This document shows, piece by piece, positions 37,628 through 44,814 of a stretch of 64,000 nucleotides of DNA. The position numbers and the translations under genes were made by a program. Position 1 is the stretch's first letter; every line of letters begins with the position of its first letter. The stretch comes from Vibrio penaeicida (lineage in GTDB: Bacteria > Pseudomonadota > Gammaproteobacteria > Enterobacterales > Vibrionaceae). The DNA lies in NCBI RefSeq assembly GCF_030689305.1, contig NZ_JAUYVM010000019.1, positions 40,563 through 104,562 of the forward strand. The letters are read 5' to 3'. Below the pieces are notes generated by a model. That model was given only the letters and a program-made list of their open reading frames with translations, was not told the origin of the DNA and did no database searches.

Positions 37628-38521
37628 CTACAGGTCATACTGATACCCACGGCTTTCAAACCAGTCCCCTAGAAAATTAAGCAAGGTTCTTACTTTGGTG
37701 TTAATTTGAATATCTTGATGCACAACCAAGTGACAGGGTAACTCGGAGATGGGAAGCGCTTCCAATACTTGAACCAGTTCACTGGATGTTTTCGCCAACC
37801 CTTTATGCGTCGCGACAATTCCCGCCCCTTGATTCAACAACGCCCAGTGCTGTAATAAACTGTCCGTGCGATAGCAAAAATCGTTGAGTTTTAATTCCAC
37901 ACCATGCTGGCGAGCTTCATCAATAAAGCTTGTCATTCTATCGAAGCCAACCAAACGGTGCTTTGCAAGATCCACTATGCCCATTGGCAGACCATGCTGC
38001 TCAATGTAGGCGCTATGCGCATAGAATCCAAGTGGAATGGATGGGAGCCTTCTAGAAACCAAATCTTGTTGCCGATGGTTAAACATTCTCACCGCAATAT
38101 CTGCGTCTCTTTTTGACAAGTTTGTCGCTTCATTGGATATCACGACTTCAAACTCTATCTCTGGATGCGATTCATGAAAAGCTACCAGCGCTTTGGGGAG
38201 TAGAAAGTGCCCAAAAAGCTCATTCACGCTGATACGAATCGCTCCCTTGAGTACACCACTATTCCCTTGTGCTGAGCGTAAAAACTGATCGGCAGATTCA
38301 GACATACGCTTCGCCGATGCCAAAAGCGCAACACCATTCTCGGTTAAATCGAGTCCTTGAGTAGAGCGTTCAAATAACGCATAACCGAGCTCCTTTTCAA
38401 GTCGCTGTATCTGACGAGTGAGCGTAGGCTGCGATAAAGACAAAGCTTCTGCTGCTTTTGATAGGCTCCCCTGCTCTGCAACGACCAAAAAATGGCGAAC
38501 CCATTGCCAGTTGATATTCAT
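37628..38521 (-). CDS. LysR-family transcriptional regulator, divergent from an epimerase-like gene
   Basis: A 297-aa LysR regulator. The classic helix-turn-helix is intact (residues about 6-60: WQWVRHFLVVAEQGSLSKAAEALSLSQPTLTRQIQRLE) and the effector domain covers about 90-290. It reads away from the epimerase-like gene across 95 bp, so that gene is the likely target. The effector is unknown. Confidence 0.87.
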   Translation of the reverse strand: MNINWQWVRHFLVVAEQGSLSKAAEALSLSQPTLTRQIQRLEKELGYALFERSTQGLDLTENGVALLASAKRMSESADQFLRSAQGNSGVLKGAIRISVNELFGHFLLPKALVAFHESHPEIEFEVVISNEATNLSKRDADIAVRMFNHRQQDLVSRRLPSIPLGFYAHSAYIEQHGLPMGIVDLAKHRLVGFDRMTSFIDEARQHGVELKLNDFCYRTDSLLQHWALLNQGAGIVATHKGLAKTSSELVQVLEALPISELPCHLVVHQDIQINTKVRTLLNFLGDWFESRGYQYDL

Positions 38522-38616
38522 TTATGAATACCACCTATAAGTTTTGTTCGATTCAAAATTCAAATAACTATAGCAATAATCGCTTCATTGATCAGAACTT
38601 CAATAAGGGAAACGGT

Positions 38617-39594
38617 ATGGCTACGTCAAATATCAGCAAAAATTTGGCTCAAATGAAAAGGAAAAGTGATGAGAAAAGTGCACTTATTTTAGGAATTACC
38701 GGCGGATTTGGTCGCTATGTGGCGCTAGCGCTTAAAGAAAAAGGCTGGAAAGTTACAGGCGTGACTCGCTCTTTGTCTAAGCTGGATCCTGAACTAAGAC
38801 AATTCGACATTTTAGAGGGTGATGCGACAAACGAACGCTACCTTTCCGAAATAGCCAAGAACCATCAGGTACTGGTATATGGCTTGAATCCGGAATACCA
38901 CCTTTGGAAATCCTACGCAAAAACATGGCTTACAACCACTCTCAACGTTGCCAAGTCTAATGACATGGAAGTCATCTTCCCTGCAAACGTGTACAACTAC
39001 AATCCGCAGCGTTTTGCGGAAATTTCTGAGCATACTCCTAGTGAGCCCGTATCGAGCAAGGGGAGAATCCGAGTCGATATGGAGAATCAAATCCAAGTAT
39101 TTTGTCAATCAGGTGGCGCTGCACTCATTATTCGAGCAGGGGATTTTATTGGTCAGCATGCACAAAGCTCATGGTTCAATTATCTAGTCAACATGAAAAC
39201 CAATAAAACTGTACTGCAACTGCCCACTGACAAGAAAATTAGGCATTCATGGGCTTATTTACCTGATTTAGGCGGGGTGGTGAGTGATTTATTAGAGCAC
39301 CGACTCTGTGGAGAAGAAATCTATCACTACGCAGGACTGGATATCAGCTTTGAGGACATTGAAAACAGCCTTTTGAGAATACGCGGATTACCCGTTTCGA
39401 CAAGGTCTTTCCCTTGGTGGTCTCTGGCTATTATTGGTCTGTTTTCAACTAAAATGAAGGCGGTAAGGGAAATGAGATACTTATGGCGACACCCTCTAAA
39501 ACTCAACGACACAAAGCTTCAACTCGCACTGAATAATCAAGTAAAATACCGCTCTCTTGATGAAGTGATCAATGAAATGGCTAATGATGGCTGA
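38617..39594 (+). CDS. NAD(P)-dependent epimerase/dehydratase-like (extended SDR) protein
   Basis: A Rossmann-fold protein of about 325 aa with the nucleotide motif LILGITGGFGRYVALALKEKGW near residue 23. ATG at 38617 is preferred to the one at 38524, which would abut the LysR gene; AAGGGAAACGGT precedes 38617. The usual SDR YxxxK is not obvious where expected (VYNYNPQRFAEISEHT...SSKGRIR), suggesting an atypical (NmrA-like or non-catalytic) member. It is divergent from a LysR gene that probably regulates it. The substrate is unknown. Confidence 0.75.
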   Translation: MATSNISKNLAQMKRKSDEKSALILGITGGFGRYVALALKEKGWKVTGVTRSLSKLDPELRQFDILEGDATNERYLSEIAKNHQVLVYGLNPEYHLWKSYAKTWLTTTLNVAKSNDMEVIFPANVYNYNPQRFAEISEHTPSEPVSSKGRIRVDMENQIQVFCQSGGAALIIRAGDFIGQHAQSSWFNYLVNMKTNKTVLQLPTDKKIRHSWAYLPDLGGVVSDLLEHRLCGEEIYHYAGLDISFEDIENSLLRIRGLPVSTRSFPWWSLAIIGLFSTKMKAVREMRYLWRHPLKLNDTKLQLALNNQVKYRSLDEVINEMANDG

Positions 39595-39636
39595 TCTTTC
39601 GAAAAGCGATTCAAAGAATTGGTATTAAAAGCAAAA

Positions 39637-39662
39637 AGGCAAACCTATTTGGTTTGCCTGTT
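39637..39662. terminator. Bidirectional terminator between convergent genes
   Basis: AGGCAAACC (39637-39645) pairs with GGTTTGCCT (39651-39659). A-rich sequence precedes it and GTTTGATT follows, so it can serve the epimerase-like gene and the PilZ gene, whose stop codon it overlaps. Confidence 0.75.
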
Positions 39663-40025
39663 TGATTCATTCTGAGCTTTTATGGAGTCGAAAAAGCCTG
39701 GGAATTTTTTTCGGATTCTAATTTGCTCTGCCGCCATATGCTTTAAGCTAGGGCCTTCGTTTAGTTTAATCACGAGCTCGGCCCCGTCTAAACGCAAAAC
39801 TTCTCCAATGACGTCAAAAGACTCGCCGCCACTCAATATCAAGGTTCCCTTTATTTCCATCCTCTTTTTCACATCAACTTCGGATGAAAATAGTAACCGC
39901 AGCCCCTTTTCAGATATCTCGGTTACTGGGAACTGTTTATTCCAAGCTTTGATTCTTGGTCGTTCCGACTTCGGATACCTTAAGCGGTAATATTGTCTGG
40001 ATTGTTTAGAAATACTGTGTCCCAT
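39645..40025 (-). CDS. PilZ-domain c-di-GMP-binding protein
   Basis: A 126-aa single-domain protein. The N-terminal arginine-rich c-di-GMP switch is visible in YYRLRYPKSERPRI, and the second motif appears as EISEKG, a variant of (D/N)xSxxG in which Glu replaces Asp/Asn. The rest shows the PilZ beta-barrel pattern (IKGTLILSGGESFDVIGEVLRLDG). It would be a receptor for c-di-GMP made by GGDEF proteins such as those at 14379 and 47312, but no direct target is adjacent. Confidence 0.82.
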   Translation of the reverse strand: MGHSISKQSRQYYRLRYPKSERPRIKAWNKQFPVTEISEKGLRLLFSSEVDVKKRMEIKGTLILSGGESFDVIGEVLRLDGAELVIKLNEGPSLKHMAAEQIRIRKKFPGFFDSIKAQNESNRQTK

Positions 40026-40108
40026 CTGTGCTTTTTCTGTATTTTAAATACTTACAGTAAGTAGCTTAACAGATTCCTAAATCGAGTTCTTCTTTATCAC
40101 TCAGCTCA

Positions 40109-40690
40109 TTATTTCTGAGCGACACCCATCAATACTGGCAACGATCCTTTGTCAGAATCTACGTGGAAAGGTGTATCAATAGTAACGCTACTGAACTTCG
40201 CTTTCGTCAACGCTTTCTTAGCTTGACTCTGCGTTAGGCCATAGCTTTCACTGTCGCTATCCACTAACCAATCCCAATGAATAAACAAACCACCGTCATT
40301 GAGCAACGAATGAATTATCTTTGCAGATTCTTCGAAGTCATCCAAAAAACCACATACAGAAGAAGCCACAACGATATCAAACTGACCACGGAACGCTGGG
40401 TGATAAGCCACTAAACCACGTGTAAGCTCATCAACGACAGGTTCTACGTTCAACAATTCTTTCGCATCCAATTGCTCTATCATCTTCTCAGACGAATCCA
40501 AAGCGACAATTTCTTTAGCCAAAGGTGAAAGCTTTTGAGTGAGCAACCCTGTGCCACAACCAAAATCCAGTACTTTCAGTCCTTCTAGGCTTACTCTTTC
40601 TTCGAGCTGTTCGAATGCTTTTTGCGCATAATTCGCAGTTGCCGCATCTTGCTCCCAGTTCTCTGCGTATTCATCCCATTCGTTGGACAT
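40109..40690 (-). CDS. SAM-dependent methyltransferase, class I
   Basis: A 193-aa Rossmann-fold methyltransferase. SAM motif I, VLDFGCGTGLL, is at about residues 40-50, and the acidic residue ending strand 2 is in EIVALDSSEKM. The segment FDIVVASSVCGFLDDFE fits motif IV of the Methyltransf_11/25 families. Substrate (small molecule, quinone or other) is undetermined. It is transcribed in the same direction as the PilZ gene, 83 bp downstream of it if one reads past PilZ's start; any linkage is weak. Confidence 0.85.
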   Translation of the reverse strand: MSNEWDEYAENWEQDAATANYAQKAFEQLEERVSLEGLKVLDFGCGTGLLTQKLSPLAKEIVALDSSEKMIEQLDAKELLNVEPVVDELTRGLVAYHPAFRGQFDIVVASSVCGFLDDFEESAKIIHSLLNDGGLFIHWDWLVDSDSESYGLTQSQAKKALTKAKFSSVTIDTPFHVDSDKGSLPVLMGVAQK

Positions 40691-40718
40691 GGTATTTTCC
40701 CCAAAATGTTTACAAGCT

Positions 40719-40781
40719 TATACCCAAAAATCCTGTTTAAAGACGCCACTGCCAATGTATCTAGCAAGATACTTGGGTATA
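40719..40781. repeat. Short derivative of the dispersed palindromic repeat (63 bp)
   Basis: Termini TATACCCAA and ACTTGGGTATA are kept around a 43-bp interior unrelated to the full copies. It lies just upstream of the methyltransferase gene. Confidence 0.6.
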
Positions 40782-41336
40782 AGGGACGTATAGACTAAAC
40801 CAAAGCTAGCCTAGATACACACTCACCGATACAAAAGTTCATCAAATCGGGCGTTAAGTCTAATTTGTATCAACAAGCAGTTGAGATTATTTTTCTACTT
40901 CGTTTCGAATTCGGTTAAAAAGAAGACTTAATTGCAATATTTTAACCGAAATGTCATCTACAAAGACGCCAATCAGAATCCTTTGGTGGAACTTAGGGGA
41001 AAGCCTTGATCATATGAAGTCTGTTAAATTTCATAAAAATGCATATAACTACAGATGGAACGATAAGAAATAACAAAATTCTCAGAACAAATAACGGCAA
41101 CAAAAACATCAAATGACGGACTTTATTGGAATCAGCACGTGATACCCAAGCTACATCACTTTTCTCAAACTTTAAGTTGTATAAAATATCCACAATTGTG
41201 CATTGTTTAAATCCTTAATTGATTGTCGGAGTTACCTAACTTTTTCTTTCCTTTCCTGATTTCGACCAATTGTTTCTCGATTTAAACACCTGTGACAAAA
41301 ACGACATAAAATAACCATAAGATGTGCTTTATCAGA
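40782..41336. other. Intergenic region upstream of nhaD
   Basis: No well-supported gene. A 66-codon minus-strand ORF (GTG start, 41193-40993) encodes one or two hydrophobic stretches but has no ribosome binding site, so I do not call it. The nhaD promoter is probably in the last 100 bp. Confidence 0.4.
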
Positions 41337-41368
41337 CCAATCCAACGCCTTCGGTCTAGGGTTGGTTG
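41334..41368 (+). promoter_or_regulatory. Potentially switchable hairpin in the nhaD leader
   Basis: Two mutually exclusive pairings overlap just before the nhaD ribosome binding site. AGACC (41334-41338) can pair with GGTCT (41353-41357). Alternatively CAA-T-CCAAC (41338-41346) can pair with GTTGGTTG (41361-41368). Such alternatives are typical of leader RNAs that respond to a signal, and several Na+/Li+ transporter genes carry riboswitches. I cannot match it to a known riboswitch class. Confidence 0.35.
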
Positions 41369-41405
41369 CAAACAAGCCATCTTTGAGTCTCAAGGAGTCG
41401 AGTAA

Positions 41406-42836
41406 GTGATGAGTGTTTTTTTACGCCTGTTGATTGTTTTTTTTGCTTTATTTTCTTTTCCAAGTTTTGCCGCCGAATCTTCCACCAGCTATACCTCTTC
41501 TGGTGTGGGCTATGCTGCATTGATTATTTTTGGGTTTGCTTATTGCCTTGTCATGGCAGAAGAGTACCTGCAGCTTCGTAAGTCTAAGCCTGTACTTCTA
41601 GCGGCAGGTTTAATATGGATTATTATTGGGTTTGCGTTTCAAGCAGACGGTCAGATAGAAACCGCTAAACATGCCCTCGAACATAACTTGCTGGAATACG
41701 CGCAATTACTGCTTTTCCTACTGGTTGCGATGACCTACATCAGTGCGATGGAAGAACGAAGACTGTTTGATGCGCTGCAAGCATGGATGGTGAACAAAGG
41801 GTTCAATTTACGAACGCTTTTCTGGATCACCGGTATACTCTCATTCTTTATCTCCCCTATTGCTGATAACTTAACCACCGCGCTTCTGATGTGTGCTGTT
41901 GTCATGAAAGTTGGCGGGAATAATACGCGCTTTATCAATCTCGCTTGTATTAACATCGTTGTTGCCGCAAATGCGGGGGGCGCATTCAGCCCATTTGGCG
42001 ACATCACAACCTTGATGGTTTGGCAGGCTGGGCTCGTTTCTTTCAGCCAATTCCTAACCTTGTTTATTCCTTCGGTCGCTAACTATGTTGTTCCTGCGGT
42101 TATTATGGCTTTCTTTATTCCGAAAGAGCAGCCTGACGCCATTAAAGAAGTGGTGGAACTTAAACGCGGAGCAAGGCGCATTGTTGTGTTGTTTTTGCTT
42201 ACCATTGCTACGGCTGTCGCATTCCACGGTTTCTTACACTTCCCTCCCGTCATTGGGATGATGATGGGTTTAGCCTATTTGCAGTTCTTTGGATTTTTCC
42301 TTCGAAAAACATTGCCGATGTCCTTGGCGAAAAAACGAGCCAAAGCTCAAGCCTCACACGATGAAGAAGCACTGCGCCGGTTAGGTTCTGTTGTGCCGTT
42401 TGACGTGTTCCGACGTGTATCGCATGCCGAGTGGGATACCCTTCTATTCTTCTACGGTGTTGTTATGTGTGTAGGTGGTTTAAGCCTAATCGGTTACCTT
42501 GGCATGGTCTCTGAAATTATGTACACACAATGGGATCCTGTATGGGCAAACATTATGGTAGGCATACTTTCTGCCATTGTAGATAACATTCCTGTCATGT
42601 TCGCTGTACTCACAATGCAACCAGAAATGACACTCGGCAACTGGCTGCTTGTTACATTAACTGCGGGTGTCGGCGGAAGCTTGCTTTCTATCGGTAGTGC
42701 AGCTGGCGTGGCGTTAATGGGCGCAGCACACGGAAAATACACCTTCTTTGGGCACCTAAAATGGGCGCCAGTCATCAGCTTGGGCTACATGGTGAGTATT
42801 GTTCTGCATCTCATGATCAACGGTTCGTTGTTTTAG
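41406..42836 (+). CDS. nhaD: NhaD-type Na+/H+ antiporter
   Basis: A 476-aa polytopic inner-membrane antiporter that expels Na+ (and Li+) in exchange for protons, important for halophilic vibrios. It has an N-terminal signal-like helix (FLRLLIVFFALFSFPSFAAES), then the family blocks FFISPIADNLTTALLMCAV, NIVVAANAGGAFSPFGDITTLMVW and ILSAIVDNIPVMFAVLTM. A second set, GGSLLSIGSAAGVALMGAAHGKYTFFGHLKW, is typical of NhaD in the ArsB/NhaD superfamily. AAGGAG precedes the GTG at 41406; an ATG three bases on is an alternative. A possibly structured leader lies upstream. Confidence 0.94.
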   Translation: MMSVFLRLLIVFFALFSFPSFAAESSTSYTSSGVGYAALIIFGFAYCLVMAEEYLQLRKSKPVLLAAGLIWIIIGFAFQADGQIETAKHALEHNLLEYAQLLLFLLVAMTYISAMEERRLFDALQAWMVNKGFNLRTLFWITGILSFFISPIADNLTTALLMCAVVMKVGGNNTRFINLACINIVVAANAGGAFSPFGDITTLMVWQAGLVSFSQFLTLFIPSVANYVVPAVIMAFFIPKEQPDAIKEVVELKRGARRIVVLFLLTIATAVAFHGFLHFPPVIGMMMGLAYLQFFGFFLRKTLPMSLAKKRAKAQASHDEEALRRLGSVVPFDVFRRVSHAEWDTLLFFYGVVMCVGGLSLIGYLGMVSEIMYTQWDPVWANIMVGILSAIVDNIPVMFAVLTMQPEMTLGNWLLVTLTAGVGGSLLSIGSAAGVALMGAAHGKYTFFGHLKWAPVISLGYMVSIVLHLMINGSLF

Positions 42837-42920
42837 TCTGGCTAAAATGTTTTCGTTGAGTACTTTGGTTCATCGATTTAGAACCGTTGAATGATCGAGT
42901 ATCACGGAACGTATTGGATA

Positions 42921-42945
42921 GGTGGTAGCCTGTTTGCCACCTTTC
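42921..42945 (+). terminator. Weak terminator candidate after nhaD
   Basis: GGTGGTA (42921-42927) can pair with TGCCACC (42935-42941) followed by TTTCT, with one G-T pair. Modest support. Confidence 0.4.
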
Positions 42946-42955
42946 TATAAAAATA

Positions 42956-42972
42956 ATGTAAACGATTTACAT
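42956..42972 (+). promoter_or_regulatory. LacI/GalR-type operator upstream of the galR-like gene
   Basis: ATGTAAACGATTTACAT is a perfect 7-3-7 palindrome with the CG centre typical of LacI/GalR operators. Its left half matches the E. coli gal operator pattern GTGnAAnCG closely. It lies 121 bp before the regulator's start and suggests autoregulation. Confidence 0.65.
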
Positions 42973-43092
42973 TGTTTTTTTATTTCTATTTTAATGAATT
43001 ACATTTTCAGCAATGAAAAATGGTGTGAAAAAATGTCTTTTGTTTCCATGATTAGTTACATTACCCACTCTCTTTCTATTCGGGCTCAGTAA

Positions 43093-44097
43093 ATGGCAAC
43101 CATCAAAGACGTCGCGAAAACAGCTGGTGTATCCGTCGCCACCGTATCACGGGTGATCAATCGCTCACCGAAGGCGAGTAGCAAGGCGATTGAATCGGTC
43201 AATGCCGCCATGGCTCAGTTGGGGTATCGACCAAACGCAAATGCCCGAGCTTTGGTTAGCCAGTCCACTAATACCATGGGTGTATTAGTAAGTGACGTCT
43301 CTGATCCTTTCTTTGGCACACTCATTAAAGCGGTAGATGATGTCGCTCATACACAAGGAAAGCATTTGCTCATTGGTAATGGTTACCATAATGCTGATGA
43401 AGAACGGGAAGCCATCGAATTGCTGGTAAACAGCCGCTGCGAAAGCCTTGTGATTCACTCGAAAGGTTTAACCGACAAAGAATTGTTAAGCTACACCCAA
43501 GAAGTTCGTGGAATGGTTCTGATCAACCGACAAATCCCTGAAATATCGCACCGTTGCATTGCCTTAGATAATTACAAAGGTGCTTATCTCGCTACTGAAT
43601 ATTTGATTCGACACGGGCACACCAACATTGCTTGTATTTCATCTTCTCACCACATTGAAGATGTCGATGCACGAATTTCAGGCTATCTTGCCGCTTTAAA
43701 CGATCACAATATCGAACTTTCCGATAAATACATTGTGCATTGCAACCCCGATAGTGAAGGAGGTGAAGAAGCGATGACGCACCTGCTCACTCAATCCTTA
43801 CCCATTACAGCCGTGTTTGCCTATAACGATTATATGGCGGCTGGCGCTATGTCTATTTTGGATGAAAATGGACTTGATGTACCTGAAAATGTATCGGTGA
43901 TCGGGTTTGATGACGGCCCCATTGCTCGTTACTTAACGCCGAAGTTAACCACTATTCGCTACCCTATCCAGATGATGGCAGAACAAGCCGCACGATTGTC
44001 GCTTGATTTGGCTAACGGCGAAGCCGTACATACCGAACCCGTCATGTTATCCCCCACTTTAGTGAGAAGAAACTCTGTCGACAAAGTTCGCAGTTGA
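43093..44097 (+). CDS. galR: GalR/GalS-like LacI-family transcriptional regulator
   Basis: A 334-aa repressor. The LacI helix-turn-helix (ATIKDVAKTAGVSVATVSRVINRSPKAS) with hinge (NANARALVSQ) is followed by a sugar-binding core. Long stretches match E. coli GalR/GalS closely: VSDVSDPFFG, LLIGNGYHNADEEREAIE, GMVLINRQIPE, YNDYMAAGAMSILDENGLDVPENVSVIGFDD and LSPTLVRRNSV. The gal genes are not in this window; the regulator follows nhaD but is preceded by its own operator. Galactose or a related sugar is the inferred effector. Confidence 0.85.
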   Translation: MATIKDVAKTAGVSVATVSRVINRSPKASSKAIESVNAAMAQLGYRPNANARALVSQSTNTMGVLVSDVSDPFFGTLIKAVDDVAHTQGKHLLIGNGYHNADEEREAIELLVNSRCESLVIHSKGLTDKELLSYTQEVRGMVLINRQIPEISHRCIALDNYKGAYLATEYLIRHGHTNIACISSSHHIEDVDARISGYLAALNDHNIELSDKYIVHCNPDSEGGEEAMTHLLTQSLPITAVFAYNDYMAAGAMSILDENGLDVPENVSVIGFDDGPIARYLTPKLTTIRYPIQMMAEQAARLSLDLANGEAVHTEPVMLSPTLVRRNSVDKVRS

Positions 44098-44379
44098 TAA
44101 CGTTCGCGGCTAAAAAATCGTAGTCAACAAAGCTCGTCGTTGGTCAGCTCACTTGCACTCGAAATCAACGCATTTCATTGCACTCTAACGCATTGAGCTA
44201 ACAGAAAAACGTCCGCTCCAATAACGCTTTTACGCCAGCATCCCGTTCATATTCACATTTCTATCTATAAAATGGCACTCGTTGCCTCACTTATTTGATT
44301 AAATCTTAATCAGCACATACGCTTAAAAATGATGTTTTTTCCAGATTAAGAGTAAGGTTAATCTAAATAGGGAGATTGT
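44098..44379. other. Intergenic region before the GTPase module
   Basis: 282 bp without a gene or strong hairpin. It must hold the promoter of the four-gene module that starts at 44380; AATAGGGAGATTGT just before the first ATG is its ribosome binding site. Confidence 0.4.
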
Positions 44380-44814
44380 ATGACCAAGCAATCAAAGAGC
44401 TCAAATGTAGAGGTTGAGCCTAAGAAAAATGATTCCGAGCAATTAGCGCAAATTCAACACCTTCTATTTGGTGAACGAGCCGAATCCATTGAAACCGCTA
44501 TTGAGGATCTTTCTGAGCGAACAAATCAAACCTTTGTACAGATAGAAAAAAAATTGGATGCCATTAATCTGCAAATCTCTAAGCTGGCAGACTCTTTAGA
44601 AGGGCTCGCGCAAACAAGCCAGCAAAGTAACAGCAGCCTCGAGATGCACTTTACACAGGAAGTGGGAGAACTATCTCAACAGCTTCATGACAAACATGAA
44701 GAAGCCCTCAACAAAATTGACAGTGTTTCGGAAGACCTGAAAAACAACAAAGCGGATAGAAAAACATTGGCGACATTGCTTTCTACCATGGCCGAAGATC
44801 TCGATGGGAATTAA
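44380..44814 (+). CDS. Coiled-coil protein, first gene of the OmpA-like/GTPase/c-di-GMP module
   Basis: A 144-aa soluble protein with no signal peptide. After a charged start it contains LAQIQHLLFGERAESIETAIEDL, then long heptad-patterned helices to about residue 125 (VQIEKKLDAINLQISKLADSLEGL). The LxxLxxGE motif near residue 25 reappears at the N-terminus of the next protein (IEELRSLVLGE), so the two may share an interaction motif or common origin. GGGAG gives a ribosome binding site. Its stop codon TAA is directly followed by the ATG of the next gene, implying coupled translation. I do not recognise a named family; a scaffold or linker role is inferred. Confidence 0.65.
   Translation: MTKQSKSSNVEVEPKKNDSEQLAQIQHLLFGERAESIETAIEDLSERTNQTFVQIEKKLDAINLQISKLADSLEGLAQTSQQSNSSLEMHFTQEVGELSQQLHDKHEEALNKIDSVSEDLKNNKADRKTLATLLSTMAEDLDGN

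Noticed and set aside
40993..41193. 66-codon minus-strand ORF with hydrophobic stretches
   Set aside because: GTG start without a ribosome binding site and no recognisable family; hydrophobic content is common in AT-rich spacers.
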